Source: CAYFPX01 sp964519895
Lineage (GTDB): Bacteria > Myxococcota_A > UBA796 > CAJQPC01
Reading direction: 5' to 3'
Assembly: GCA_964519895.1 (NCBI GenBank)
Contig: CAZFLE010000023.1
Span: 11,081-75,080, forward strand
Length of the DNA: 64,000 nt
Positions within the stretch are counted from its first letter, which is position 1, and every line of letters starts with the position of its first letter. The translations under genes and the position numbers were made by a program. Below, one piece after another: positions 42,452 through 51,222 of this stretch. The notes beneath the pieces are model-generated. The model was not told the origin of the DNA and searched no databases. It saw only the letters and a list, made by a program, of their open reading frames with translations.

Positions 42452-44269
42452 ATGCCGCGACATGACGCCATCGCCGTGGTCGACTTCGGCGGTCAGTACG
42501 CCCACCTCATCGCCACCAAGGTCCGGCGCCAGGGCGTCCGCGCCGAGATCCGGCAGCCCGAGGACCCGATCGAGGCCTTCGCGCCCTACCAGGGCATCAT
42601 CCTGAGCGGCAGCCCGAGCCTGAGCTCCCACGGCGAGGACTCCGAGTACACCAAGGCGATCTACGACCTGGACGTGCCGATCCTGGGCTTCTGCTTCGGC
42701 CACCAGGAGATCGCCAAGCACTACGGCGGCACGGTCATCCACGGGGGCCGGGAGTGGGGCCACGCCGACCTGCACCTGACCCGCAGCGACCACCCGCTCT
42801 TCGCCGGCCTGGGCCCGGTGGAGCAGGTCTGGATGAGCCACTTCGACTCAGTGGCGTCGGTGGGCCCCGAATTCGAGGAGCTTGGGTGGACCGAGCTGGG
42901 CGGCGGTGGCAAGCACGCCTATGCGGCCATCGGCTCGGACTCCCTGCGCCGCTACGGCTTCCAGTACCACGCCGAGGTCGACGACACGGTCGGCGGCGAG
43001 ACCATGATCGCCAACTTCGTCAAGGGCATCTGCGGCTGCGAGCCCACGTGGGACATGGCCGCCTACGTGGCCGAACAGGTCGCCGCGATCCGGACCCAGG
43101 TCGGCGACCAGTCCGTGTTCCTGCTGGCGTCGGGCGGGGTGGACAGCACCGTCGCGGCCAAGGTCCTGCACCAGGCCCTGGGCCCCGGTCGGGTCAAGCT
43201 GCTCCACGTCGACAACGGTCTGATGCGCAAGGGCGAGTCCGCCCGGGTGCTTCAGATGTTCCGGGACCTGGGCCTGGGCGACGACCTGCACTTCATCGAC
43301 GCCACCGACGACTTCCTGGCGGCCCTGGACGGCCTGGTCGAGCCCGAGGCCAAGCGCCGGGCCATCGGCGACACCTTCATCGCCGTGTTCGAGCGCGAGG
43401 CCCGAAGGCTGGGCCTGACCGACCACCTGCTGGGCCAGGGCACGATCTACCCGGACACCATCGAGTCCGGTGGGGCCAAGCGGGCGGACACGATCAAGAC
43501 CCACCACAACCGGGTGCCGATCATCGAGCAGATGATCGCCGCAGGCCGGGTGGTGGAGCCCCTGGCGGACCTGTACAAGGTCGAGGTCCGGGAGCTGGGC
43601 GAGCGCCTGGGCATCCCTCGCGACGCGATCTGGCGACACCCCTTTCCCGGGCCTGGCCTGGGGGTGCGGCTGCTCTGTGGCACCGGCGAGTCGGCCGACC
43701 TGGCCGAGCTGGCGGCCGCCGTCGACACCCAGACCGCGGACACGGGCCTGTTTGGCACGCCGCTCCCGCTGAAGAGCGTCGGGGTCAAGGCCGATCTGCG
43801 GTGCTACGAGCACCCGGTGCTGTTGACCGGAGACGTGGGCTGGGAGCGCCTGCTGCAGGTGGCGAGCGGCATCCTGGCCCAGACCCCGGGCCTGAACCGC
43901 TGCGTCTGGAACCCGACCGGGCCGGCGCCGCGGACCGCCACGCCCCTGGCCGCGACCATGACCCGCGAGCGCCTGGACCTGCTCCGGGACTGCGACGCCC
44001 TGGTCATGGCGGCCCTGCGCCGGCACGGGCTCTACGACAGCATCTGGCAGTGCCCCACCGTGCTGGTGCCCCTGGCCCTGGACGGACGGGGCCGCGAGCT
44101 GGTGATCCTGCGCCCGGTGAACTCGGACCGGGCGATGACCGCGACCCCGACCCAGCTCCCCGCCGACCTGTTGCAAGAGCTGGCCGCGGCCCTGGGTGCG
44201 CTGCCCGGTGTCTCCGGCGTGGTCCTGGACATCACGTCCAAGCCGCCGGGCACCATCGAGTGGGAGTAG
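42452..44269 (+). CDS. guaA: GMP synthase (glutamine-hydrolysing)
   Basis: A 605-residue GuaA, which converts XMP to GMP with ATP and glutamine. The N-terminal class I amidotransferase has the nucleophile Cys81 in GFCFGHQE and the His173/Glu175 dyad in YHAEVD. The ATP-pyrophosphatase P-loop is SGGVDST (227-233). The C-terminal dimerisation domain ends in ITSKPPGTIEWE, the usual GuaA end, with RPVNSDRAMTA upstream. It is longer than the 525-residue E. coli enzyme because of extra sequence in the C-terminal half. AGGAGG nine bases before the ATG fixes the start. It is a housekeeping gene surrounded by accessory ones. Confidence 0.95.
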   Translation: MPRHDAIAVVDFGGQYAHLIATKVRRQGVRAEIRQPEDPIEAFAPYQGIILSGSPSLSSHGEDSEYTKAIYDLDVPILGFCFGHQEIAKHYGGTVIHGGREWGHADLHLTRSDHPLFAGLGPVEQVWMSHFDSVASVGPEFEELGWTELGGGGKHAYAAIGSDSLRRYGFQYHAEVDDTVGGETMIANFVKGICGCEPTWDMAAYVAEQVAAIRTQVGDQSVFLLASGGVDSTVAAKVLHQALGPGRVKLLHVDNGLMRKGESARVLQMFRDLGLGDDLHFIDATDDFLAALDGLVEPEAKRRAIGDTFIAVFEREARRLGLTDHLLGQGTIYPDTIESGGAKRADTIKTHHNRVPIIEQMIAAGRVVEPLADLYKVEVRELGERLGIPRDAIWRHPFPGPGLGVRLLCGTGESADLAELAAAVDTQTADTGLFGTPLPLKSVGVKADLRCYEHPVLLTGDVGWERLLQVASGILAQTPGLNRCVWNPTGPAPRTATPLAATMTRERLDLLRDCDALVMAALRRHGLYDSIWQCPTVLVPLALDGRGRELVILRPVNSDRAMTATPTQLPADLLQELAAALGALPGVSGVVLDITSKPPGTIEWE

Positions 44270-44374
44270 TCCCCTTCCGTCCTGGGTTGTGACGAGCCTG
44301 CAAAGCACGGGCGCCGTCACAGCCGCGACACTTCGGGGTGTCTACAGTGCCGCACGCCCGGTAGGAGGGGTGCC

Positions 44375-44905
44375 ATGGATCCAGTCATCGCAGCAGGTCT
44401 CGGTGCGCTCATCGGAGCGGCCCTCGCGACCCTGGGTTGGCAGCACCGGGAGCGGTCCCGGCGCCAGCTCGGGCAAGCCGACGTACACGACCGGGTACGG
44501 GGGCTGGCTCGCCAGCTGGCCGGGGACGAGCCTGACTCCACGGAAGAAGCCCTGGATGCGCTGGCGATGGGCATCGCCGGGCTGCGCAGCGACACGGCTC
44601 GGCTCCTGGACAGCCTGGCCCTGCAGAACCGCAAGGTCCACCAGCTCCAGGTCGGCGACGAGTCCCGCCAGGAGCTGCTCGAGGCGACCCGCCAGGCCAT
44701 GCAGACCCACGTGTCCCGCCTCAGCCAGGAACGCGACGGGCTGATGGCCAGGATGGACAACCTGACCTCCTTTGCCAGTGGTGGCCTGGAGTACAGCGAG
44801 CCACTGCCGAGCACCGTGGGCGCGGATCTCGACGAGCTCCCGACGGAACCGCCGGATCTGCCCTTCGACCTGCGGGGGGGTGGGGCGAACCGCGGACGGG
44901 CCTGA
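44375..44905 (+). CDS. Small membrane-anchored coiled-coil protein
   Basis: A 176-residue protein with AGGAGG upstream. Residues 2-22 (DPVIAAGLGALIGAALATLGW) form one membrane helix, followed by basic residues (HRERSRR) so the rest should be cytoplasmic. Residues 35-135 are a long helical, heptad-like segment (LARQLAGDEPDSTEEALDAL..., TRQAMQTHVSRLSQERDGLM). The last 40 residues are acidic and Pro-rich. It resembles DUF1043/ZapG-like or structural anchors only in plan. A TACAGT hexamer occurs at 44343-44348. Confidence 0.6.
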   Translation: MDPVIAAGLGALIGAALATLGWQHRERSRRQLGQADVHDRVRGLARQLAGDEPDSTEEALDALAMGIAGLRSDTARLLDSLALQNRKVHQLQVGDESRQELLEATRQAMQTHVSRLSQERDGLMARMDNLTSFASGGLEYSEPLPSTVGADLDELPTEPPDLPFDLRGGGANRGRA

Positions 44906-44942
44906 GGGGCAGGACGCGACCCTGATTTCGAAAACTTTCGGA

Positions 44943-44972
44943 TTGCATTCAAACTGACTTCGCTCGTACACT
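44943..44972 (+). promoter_or_regulatory. Sigma-70-type promoter
   Basis: TTGCAT (44943-44948) and TACACT (44967-44972) are spaced by 18 bases and lie 26 bases before the ATG at 44999, which has its own GGAG ribosome binding site. The local sequence is AT-richer than the surroundings. This is the best classical promoter in the window. Confidence 0.55.
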
Positions 44973-44998
44973 GCGCACCCCCCTTCCGGAGTGCGCTC

Positions 44999-46624
44999 AT
45001 GCGTTACGACACCCTCTCGATCCTGGTCGCATTTCTTTTTACTTTCCTTACGGGCTGCCTCTTCGACTCCGAGGGCCTCACCGCCCACGTCGACGGCGAC
45101 ATCGTGCTCAAGGTCCCGGAGATTCCCGGGCTCGAGCTCCCGGACAAGACCGCCGTCGACGGTCAGCACGTCGAGGTGCAGGCCAGCTTCAGCCACAGCG
45201 GCCTGACCCTCGAATTCCCCTGCATGACCACGTCGGAGCTCTGCGAAGAGCACCCCGAGCCGTGCGTCTACTACGACAAGATCCTGGCCCCGACCCAGAT
45301 CGACTGGACGACGGTGGCCACCCTGGACAGCGTGCCCGAGGGCACCCTGACCTGCGAGGTGGGCGACGTCACCTTCCCCGACAACGGCCAGACCCTCACC
45401 CTCAAGAACAACACCGCCTTCCTCAACGTGCTGCCCCCGCTGGAGTGCGCCCTGGGTTCCAGTGCCCTGGACAAGGGCTTCGTCGACCGCTGGACGACCC
45501 TCGCGGCCGACGAGTTCTGGTGCGACTGCGCGGCCGGTGAGACCCCGCTGGGTGAGCTCGAGGTGGCGCTGGCGGTGGCCGGCGGTGGCGTGCTCCAGGA
45601 CAACGGGGACATCGAGGCCGTCGGCCCTGATCCCATCCGCCTGAACTGGACCTGCTCCATCGACGGCATCTACGAGAACAAGGGCAACACGGACCTGCCC
45701 GTGGCCGAAGAGCCCGTCGTCACCCTGGACGTGCAGCCGCCGGTCATGACCCGCGCCGAGCCCGACCCCTACGTGCAGATCGGCGTGACCTCCCTGGCGC
45801 CCCAGACGACCCTGTCCTGCAACGTCGGCGACGAGACCTTCGACGTGGTGCTGGACACCAGCTCCGGCACCGCCGAGCACACCCACCTGCTGGGCGAGAC
45901 CGTGCTCGCCACGCCGGTCGGCGCGGCCTTCGACATCCTGTGCACGGCCAACGTCGAGGGCTGGGACCCCGGCACGAGCTCCGAAGAGGTCACCATCAAC
46001 CCCCTCGACGTCTGGGGCACCTGCATCGAGCCCGCGTCGCAGTACCCCCTGCTGTTCCTGGAGCCCATCTACGACCTGGAGCTGGGCTTCGCCTTCCGCT
46101 TCCTCATCCGCGCCGACCCGCTCTACAGCGGCCGCGTGGTGTTCGTCGAGTCCGAGTACCAGTACATCGCGATCGACCTCGCCGGCACCATCGTGACCGT
46201 GACCGCCCGCGGCCGGAAGAGCGACGGCTCCCACGCGACCACCACCATGACCGCGGCCATCTCCTCGGAGTTCTTCCAGGAGGTCCGCTTCGTGGTGGAC
46301 CTGACCGGCACCAGCCTGGACATCGACGGCGAGGTCCTGCAGGAGTCCGCCGTGCCCCTGGGCTTCGACACCCTCGAAGGCCTGGACTGGAGCTTCACCG
46401 GCGTGACCCGCACCGAGGTGGCCTCGATCCTGTTCCAGCGCGGCCGCATCGCCGACGACGCCCAGCACCCGCTGAACGACCCATGCCCGCTGGGCATCGA
46501 CGGAAACTGCTGGGACTTCACGGGGTTGGACGCCGAGAAGCTGGTCACCGACGACCTGATCATCGGCCCCAACGGCGAGGTCGCCCGCGTCGAAGGCACC
46601 TGGTACCTGCAGACCTGCGAGTGA
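44999..46624 (+). CDS. Lipoprotein with repeated Cys-containing beta domains
   Basis: A 541-residue protein. MRYDTLSILVAFLFTFLTGCLFDS has lipobox LTGC. Residues 30-330 show three weakly similar Ig-like units with regularly placed cysteines (LEFPCMTTSELC, LTCEVGDVTF, LSCNVGDETF). Residues 345-470 look like a lectin/laminin-G-type sandwich (GFAFRFLIRADPLYSGRVVF, EVRFVVDLTGTSLDIDGEVL). The C-terminus (PCPLGIDGNCWDFTG) has two more cysteines. Function unknown; likely a surface protein. It has GGAG seven bases before the ATG and is four bases from the next gene, so the two are co-transcribed. Confidence 0.65.
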   Translation: MRYDTLSILVAFLFTFLTGCLFDSEGLTAHVDGDIVLKVPEIPGLELPDKTAVDGQHVEVQASFSHSGLTLEFPCMTTSELCEEHPEPCVYYDKILAPTQIDWTTVATLDSVPEGTLTCEVGDVTFPDNGQTLTLKNNTAFLNVLPPLECALGSSALDKGFVDRWTTLAADEFWCDCAAGETPLGELEVALAVAGGGVLQDNGDIEAVGPDPIRLNWTCSIDGIYENKGNTDLPVAEEPVVTLDVQPPVMTRAEPDPYVQIGVTSLAPQTTLSCNVGDETFDVVLDTSSGTAEHTHLLGETVLATPVGAAFDILCTANVEGWDPGTSSEEVTINPLDVWGTCIEPASQYPLLFLEPIYDLELGFAFRFLIRADPLYSGRVVFVESEYQYIAIDLAGTIVTVTARGRKSDGSHATTTMTAAISSEFFQEVRFVVDLTGTSLDIDGEVLQESAVPLGFDTLEGLDWSFTGVTRTEVASILFQRGRIADDAQHPLNDPCPLGIDGNCWDFTGLDAEKLVTDDLIIGPNGEVARVEGTWYLQTCE

Positions 46625-46628
46625 CACC

Positions 46629-47531
46629 ATGGGCCTCGCCGCCACGCTCGGGCTCTGGGCAGCCATGCTGCCCGGGGCCCAGGCCTACAGGATCGACCGC
46701 TACACCCAGGGTCGGCGCCTCGAAGAGCTGCTGGACCTGAGCCACCGCCCTTCCCTGGAAGAATTGGAGCGGGCGGCGTGGGCCCTCGAGGACCCGACCG
46801 AGCTGCAGCGGGTCGCCGCCGACTACCCGGAGAGCGTTGAAGATGTCTTCGCGGTCCTGACCGCCCTCGAGTCGGAGCGCCGCCGGTCTGGCCACCTGGA
46901 CGTGACCGTGCGCAGCGACTTCGCCCTGGCCATCCACGGCAGCGACGACACCTCCTTGATGGCGGGGCCGGCACTGGTGACCTGGCAAGAGAACGGCTGC
47001 CAGGAGTGGCTCACCCTGGAGCGCGGCCACCAGACCCTCTTCCCTGGGCCCGAGTGCCGCAAGGACCAGGGCTGGGCACTGCACGGGTGGCACACCCTGG
47101 CCCAGCGGGGTGTCGGGGATGGCCTGTACGCCACCCCGTCGATGACGATCTCCGGGGGCATGGCTCTCAGCCTGGACAAGGGGCCGATGGGCGCCGTCTT
47201 CACGGTGGCCTTCCTGCCCTCCACCCTGGCCGTCAAGACCAGCAGCGACAACATCAGCGGCCTCAGCGCCCTGCGCTCGGTGGGGCCGACGGTCTTGGCC
47301 GGTGGGTACCTGCGGGGCTTCACCACCCTGGGCTGGGGCGAGGCCCGCATCTCCTTCGGCGTGACGTGGCTCGATGGCCCTCAACCGCTGTTGGAGGGCG
47401 CCCTGGTCAGCACCGTGCACCGCACCCGCTGCGGCCCGCGCATCGCCGTCCGGTGGTCCCCGGCCCTCGAGACCCCCGTGGTCGAGGTGGGCCTCGAAGG
47501 CCGGCTGAGGGTCGGCCACCTCGGTTCCTGA
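46629..47531 (+). CDS. Exported protein of unknown function
   Basis: A 300-residue protein. MGLAATLGLWAAMLPGAQA is a signal peptide, with probable cleavage after AQA. The first half of the mature protein is charged and helical (RRLEELLDLSHRPSLEELER), the second half beta-rich with repeated Gly and aromatic residues and may be an outer-membrane or periplasmic barrel-like part. Two cysteines occur in NGCQEW and PECRKD. No family recognised. Its stop codon lies in the first copy of a tandem duplication that also contains the next gene's ribosome binding site. Confidence 0.6.
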   Translation: MGLAATLGLWAAMLPGAQAYRIDRYTQGRRLEELLDLSHRPSLEELERAAWALEDPTELQRVAADYPESVEDVFAVLTALESERRRSGHLDVTVRSDFALAIHGSDDTSLMAGPALVTWQENGCQEWLTLERGHQTLFPGPECRKDQGWALHGWHTLAQRGVGDGLYATPSMTISGGMALSLDKGPMGAVFTVAFLPSTLAVKTSSDNISGLSALRSVGPTVLAGGYLRGFTTLGWGEARISFGVTWLDGPQPLLEGALVSTVHRTRCGPRIAVRWSPALETPVVEVGLEGRLRVGHLGS

Positions 47532-47609
47532 GGAGAACACGGATGTTCAAGACCCTGATCGAAGCCGTCCTGAGGAGAACTTGGATGTCCAATACCCTGA
47601 AACTGACCA
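47526..47609 (+). repeat. Tandem 42-base duplication of a ribosome binding site and start codon
   Basis: The block starting TCCTGAGGAGAAC at 47526 is repeated from 47568. The first 32 bases of the two copies match at 28 positions; similarity fades afterwards. Each copy has GAGGAG and an ATG (47543 and 47585) in the same frame, 14 codons apart. The next gene thus has two complete start sites. Confidence 0.7.
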
Positions 47610-49213
47610 TCGACGCCGTGCGCGTGGCCGACCACGGCCTCGTCCGCGTCATCTGGAAGGACACGCGGGCCGTCGTCAAGATCGTCGACCAGGCCACCAC
47701 TGGACCGCCGGACACATTCAAGCGCTCCCTGGCCGTGCTCGCGGCGCTCCCCCCGGGTCTCGGTCCCGAGGTCTACGGCACCGGGCGGACAGAGGCGGGC
47801 CACGAGGCCGTCGTGCTGGAAGACCTGGCCGGAGAGACCCTCCAGAGCCTGGTCAACCGCCAAGCCCTCACCCACGTGCAGCTGGTGACGTGCGTCTACA
47901 AGGCCCTGTGGAAGCTCGAGCATCATGGTCGGGCCCACGGGAACCTGACCATGGACCACATCCTGCTGTGCCCCGGTGGCGACGTCCGGATGGTGGGCTT
48001 CGGCCCTACCAATCAGGAGGACGAGCTCACGCGGAGTGCCGCTCGCCAGGACGATGTCCTGGTCGGGGGCTGCATCATCATCGAGGGGACCACCTCTCTT
48101 CGCCTGGAGGACTACCAGCCCCAGGACCTCATTGCGCGCTACCTGACCCTGATGCGCGGAGGGCCCTCCGAGGCGCTGAGCGGCATGGTGGCGCCGGTCT
48201 ACCGCCGCAAGTCGCTGCCCGACACCCTTTCATCCCTCTACTACTGGCTCAAGCGACACGACTCCGTGACGCTCGACCCCATCACCTTGAAGGCGGGCAT
48301 GGTGTTCGCGAACCCGCAGACAAAGCACGAGTGGGAGCTGATGTTGAACGACGAGGACCTGGCGCCTCCAAAGCGCCTGAAGCTGACCCGCTGGAGTCCG
48401 ATGCCGCCCCGCCCCTCGATGAAGGAGCCCGCGCCAGCACCCCCTCGGCCCAGCCCCCAGGGGCCGCGTCCCACGCCGGCGCCCACGAAGGGCGTCATCC
48501 GGTCGACCCAAGAGTCGATGGCGCCGCCCAGTCCGAGCCCCCCCATGGCACCGCCCGCGCCGATGATCGCGGACGCGGCCGCAGATCTGCGCGAGGAACG
48601 CAGGACCCGGCGTCGGATCGGTGTGCTGTTCACCGTCCTGATCGGCGTCCTGGTCGGCGCGACGGCCTTCAGCATGCTCTTCCGGCCGCCCATGCCCATC
48701 GCGCCCACCGCCCAGGCGTCGCTCCTCTCCCCGCCGCTCAGGGACCCCGCTGCCGTGCCGCCGAGCCAGGATCCCGACACCGGCTGGGTGCCCTTGCCCG
48801 AGCCGATGAGAGCGCCTGAGGTCGCGCCCGAGCCGGTGCCCGCGCCGCCACAGGCCCTGCCCAAGGCACAGCCCAAGGCCACGGTCAAGCCCCCGACCCC
48901 CCCTCCGCCAGAGCCCGAGACGAGGGCGGCTACCCCACAGCCGAAGCCCAAGACGAAGCCACGCGCATCCGTGCCCCCGGCCACCCCGGTCGGGCCTGTG
49001 TGCGCCCCGAAGCCCGCGGGCCACCACCGCTTCTCCGCGCCGCCCGGCACCCGCTACAAGGTGGACGGTGTGACGAAGACCCTGGGCGCCTGCCCGGCTT
49101 GGGTTCGACCCGGGTCCTTCGTCGTCGTCCTGTTGGGCCGCGTCTACACGACCTGCCCCTTGAACGCGGACAGTCGCTACGAACCCGACTGGAAGGAGTG
49201 CCGACCCGGCTGA
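47585..49213 (+). CDS. Membrane pseudokinase with proline-rich stalk
   Basis: A 542-residue protein from the second start; the first start (47543) would add 14 residues. Residues 15-220 resemble a Ser/Thr kinase: Lys32 in AVVKIV, VVLEDLAGETL at the hinge, then HGNLTMDHILL (118-128) where active kinases have HRDLKPxNILL and GFG (138-140) for DFG. The catalytic Asp, the Lys and the metal-binding Asn and Asp are all absent, so it is very probably inactive and may bind a partner or nucleotide. A proline-rich linker (270-330) leads to a membrane helix at 345-366 (IGVLFTVLIGVLVGATAFSM), another Pro/Lys-rich stretch and a Cys-containing C-terminal domain (CAPKPAGHH..., ACPAWV, TTCPLN, KECRPG). Confidence 0.7.
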   Translation: MSNTLKLTIDAVRVADHGLVRVIWKDTRAVVKIVDQATTGPPDTFKRSLAVLAALPPGLGPEVYGTGRTEAGHEAVVLEDLAGETLQSLVNRQALTHVQLVTCVYKALWKLEHHGRAHGNLTMDHILLCPGGDVRMVGFGPTNQEDELTRSAARQDDVLVGGCIIIEGTTSLRLEDYQPQDLIARYLTLMRGGPSEALSGMVAPVYRRKSLPDTLSSLYYWLKRHDSVTLDPITLKAGMVFANPQTKHEWELMLNDEDLAPPKRLKLTRWSPMPPRPSMKEPAPAPPRPSPQGPRPTPAPTKGVIRSTQESMAPPSPSPPMAPPAPMIADAAADLREERRTRRRIGVLFTVLIGVLVGATAFSMLFRPPMPIAPTAQASLLSPPLRDPAAVPPSQDPDTGWVPLPEPMRAPEVAPEPVPAPPQALPKAQPKATVKPPTPPPPEPETRAATPQPKPKTKPRASVPPATPVGPVCAPKPAGHHRFSAPPGTRYKVDGVTKTLGACPAWVRPGSFVVVLLGRVYTTCPLNADSRYEPDWKECRPG

Positions 49214-49273
49214 CAGGGAGCGGGCCAGGTCGGCGCGGACTCGTTACCGCCCCGGCCCACCCCGAGGCCCCCG

Positions 49274-49882
49274 ATGCTCCTGACCCTCTCCCTGCTGTTC
49301 GCCTGCGCCACCGAGATCGACGACAAGCCCGCCGCCCAGGTCACCCCGACCCCGGCCAAGACCGCCCCCGAAGCCCCGGCCCAGCCCGCCGCAGCGGCTG
49401 GTGACGCCCTGCCCCTCAAGGCCGACGGCTCCAGCATCGGCTTCGTCGGCGCCAAGATCACCGGCAGCCACGACGGCGGCTTCAACGGCTTCAAGGGCGG
49501 GCTGGAGCTCGCCGACGGCAAGCCGGTCGGCACCCAGGTGACCATCGACATGGCCAGCACCTTTGCCGACCACCCCAAGCTCCAGAAGCACCTGCTGAGC
49601 CCGGACTTCTTCGACGTGGGCAAGTTCACGTCGGCGAGCTTCAAGTCCAGCAGCATCGTGGCGGCCGACGCGGGCTACACGGTGACCGGCGCCCTGGACT
49701 TCCACGGCGTCTCCAACGAGATCACCTTCCCCGCCACCATCACCGTGACCGACGGCAGCGCTACCGCCAAGGCCGAGTTCACCATCGACCGCCAGCAGTG
49801 GGGCGTGAGCTACCCGGGCAAGCCCGACGACCTGATCAAGGACGACGTCTTGATCAAGCTGGACCTGAGCTTTGGCGGCTGA
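49274..49882 (+). CDS. YceI-family lipoprotein
   Basis: A 202-residue protein. MLLTLSLLFACATE is a short lipoprotein signal. Pro/Ala-rich linker to about 45, then a YceI lipocalin-like domain: SSIGFVGAKITGSHDGGFNG, the VTIDMAS strand, LQKHLLSPDFFDVGKFTSAS (family consensus h...fFdv..fp.a.F.s) and GALDFHGVSNEITFPA. YceI proteins bind isoprenoid-type lipids in the periplasm. It converges with the next gene, which ends three bases away. Confidence 0.88.
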   Translation: MLLTLSLLFACATEIDDKPAAQVTPTPAKTAPEAPAQPAAAAGDALPLKADGSSIGFVGAKITGSHDGGFNGFKGGLELADGKPVGTQVTIDMASTFADHPKLQKHLLSPDFFDVGKFTSASFKSSSIVAADAGYTVTGALDFHGVSNEITFPATITVTDGSATAKAEFTIDRQQWGVSYPGKPDDLIKDDVLIKLDLSFGG

Positions 49883-49885
49883 GGG

Positions 49886-50686
49886 TCAGTTCGAAGCGAC
49901 AGCCTCGTCCTCTTCGTCCTCGAAGCTCGTGTCCACGTCGACCACCCCGAGCCCGGTGCTGGCCTCCAGCCGGGTGCGGCTGGTGGACCGGTGGGGGATC
50001 TCGGTCTTCACGGTGCCGACCTTGGCGGTGGCCTGGCGGTCGAGCAGAGTGCCGTAGGGGAAGCTGGCCCGGACCCGGCCGACACCCACGTGGGCGGTCG
50101 CGGTTCCCTCCAGGGCGAGCTCGTAGTCGAGCTTGATGCCCCCGATGCCGACCTGGGCGTGCACCGGGACCCGCAGTCCGTCCAGGTGCACCCGGCCGCG
50201 ATCGACCGCGATGTGCAGCTCGTCGCTCACCGGTGAGCCGGTGACCCGGCCGGCCACCAGGGTCACATCGGTGGGCCCGTAGACCTTGTACAGCTCCACG
50301 CGACCGCGGTTCAGGTCGATGTCGACCGGACCTCGGGCCTCGTAGACGCGGAGCTTGGACTTGGAGCCCTGAAGGTGCAGGGCGGTCGGTCCGGCGAGCA
50401 CCACCTCGATGCGGGTCCGGCACCCGGAGCCGGCCCGCTCTCCGTCCTTCTGGACCTCGACGCGGGCCATGCTCGCGTCGCCGGTGAAGGCCAGGTCGCA
50501 CCCGGTGGTCCACACCATCGGGGATGCGGTGAGGGTGCTCTGGGAGGCGTCGGGGTCGTAGCGGACCTCGATCACCCCCTTGGGGTTGTCGATCTCCAGC
50601 GCGGGCATGTCCGCGGGCAGGGTGCGGGTGATGGGCTGGCTGGCGTGAACAGGCGTGCTTGCGAGCACGCTCAGGAGCGCGATCAT
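49886..50686 (-). CDS. Exported DUF4097-like beta-helix protein
   Basis: A 266-residue protein with signal MIALLSVLASTPVHASQ. The mature part is a series of short beta strands with repeated 'G.v.v......v.l..GrV' spacing (ARGPVDIDLNRGRVELYKVY, GPTDVTLVAGRVTG, HIAVDRGRVHLDGLRVP), like DUF4097 adhesin-type proteins. The C-terminal 25 residues are acidic (DVDTSFEDEEDEA). The ATG at 50686 gives the best signal peptide; the frame is open further upstream without a clear start. It diverges from the small secreted peptide gene. Confidence 0.65.
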   Translation of the reverse strand: MIALLSVLASTPVHASQPITRTLPADMPALEIDNPKGVIEVRYDPDASQSTLTASPMVWTTGCDLAFTGDASMARVEVQKDGERAGSGCRTRIEVVLAGPTALHLQGSKSKLRVYEARGPVDIDLNRGRVELYKVYGPTDVTLVAGRVTGSPVSDELHIAVDRGRVHLDGLRVPVHAQVGIGGIKLDYELALEGTATAHVGVGRVRASFPYGTLLDRQATAKVGTVKTEIPHRSTSRTRLEASTGLGVVDVDTSFEDEEDEAVASN

Positions 50687-50811
50687 GATGGGAGGACCTC
50701 CACTGAACTCTTGGACACTGACAAGACCGAAAAGCGCTACTCCGACGATCCTGGTGTCTCGAACTTCACCGGGACTTCGGGATCCCACCGCATTCGGGGC
50801 AGGCGCATCCC

Positions 50812-50839
50812 GGATCTGGGGTGTGCGCACCCCAGATCC
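50812..50839. promoter_or_regulatory. Strong inverted repeat upstream of the small secreted protein gene
   Basis: GGATCTGGGGTG and CACCCCAGATCC form a perfect 12-base stem around a four-base loop TGCG. It is in the 242-base divergent region, 90 bases before the ATG at 50929, with a TACAAT hexamer at 50854-50859 just downstream. No U-tract follows, so it is more likely an operator or RNA structure than a terminator. Confidence 0.5.
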
Positions 50840-50928
50840 CTTTGCCGGAACGCTACAATGCGGGGGCAGCCGGTTGGTACGGACCTTGCTAATGTGGGGA
50901 CCGTTCCGGCACCGACCATGGAGATCCC

Positions 50929-51153
50929 ATGAAGAAGATCGTCGTCCTCGCACTCCTGGTCGCTTCCGGTTCCGCCTTTGCGAACCCCTGCCCCAAGGGC
51001 AACAACAGCCACCTGGGCGACCAGACCGGCGCCAACGCGACCGAGACCCAGAAGGCCGAACTGGACCGCCTGGCAGCTGCTGCCAACACCGCTGGCAACA
51101 GCGGCGCCGCGTCCCTGTCACACCAGGGCTTCCGGACCGCGTTTCCCCACTAG
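50929..51153 (+). CDS. Small secreted protein
   Basis: A 74-residue protein with GGAG seven bases before the ATG. MKKIVVLALLVASGSAFA is a standard signal peptide with AFA cleavage, leaving a 56-residue mature peptide that has one cysteine (NPCPKGNNSH), is rich in Ala, Asn and Thr and has a helical centre (TETQKAELDRLAAAANTAGN). A single-gene unit with a hairpin upstream and a terminator-like hairpin after it. No family recognised; it could be a secreted signal or an abundant periplasmic peptide. Confidence 0.6.
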   Translation: MKKIVVLALLVASGSAFANPCPKGNNSHLGDQTGANATETQKAELDRLAAAANTAGNSGAASLSHQGFRTAFPH

Positions 51154-51175
51154 ACCGCCTCCGACACCGGACCCG

Positions 51176-51212
51176 GGCCCGCGCCATCTGGCGTGGGCCT
51201 CGTTGCTTTCTG
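51176..51212 (+). terminator. Terminator-like hairpin after the small secreted protein gene
   Basis: GGCCCGCGCC (51176-51185) pairs with GGCGTGGGCC (51190-51199) through ten positions including one G-U pair, loop ATCT. A T-rich tail (TCGTTGCTTTCTG) follows. This is 22 bases after the stop codon and before the next gene's promoter element. Confidence 0.5.
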
Positions 51213-51222
51213 ACGTCTGAGC

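Noticed and set aside
44286..44327. TGTGACG and CGTCACA arms after guaA as a terminator
   Set aside because: The loop is about 20 bases and there is no U-tract; an operator is possible but not supported.
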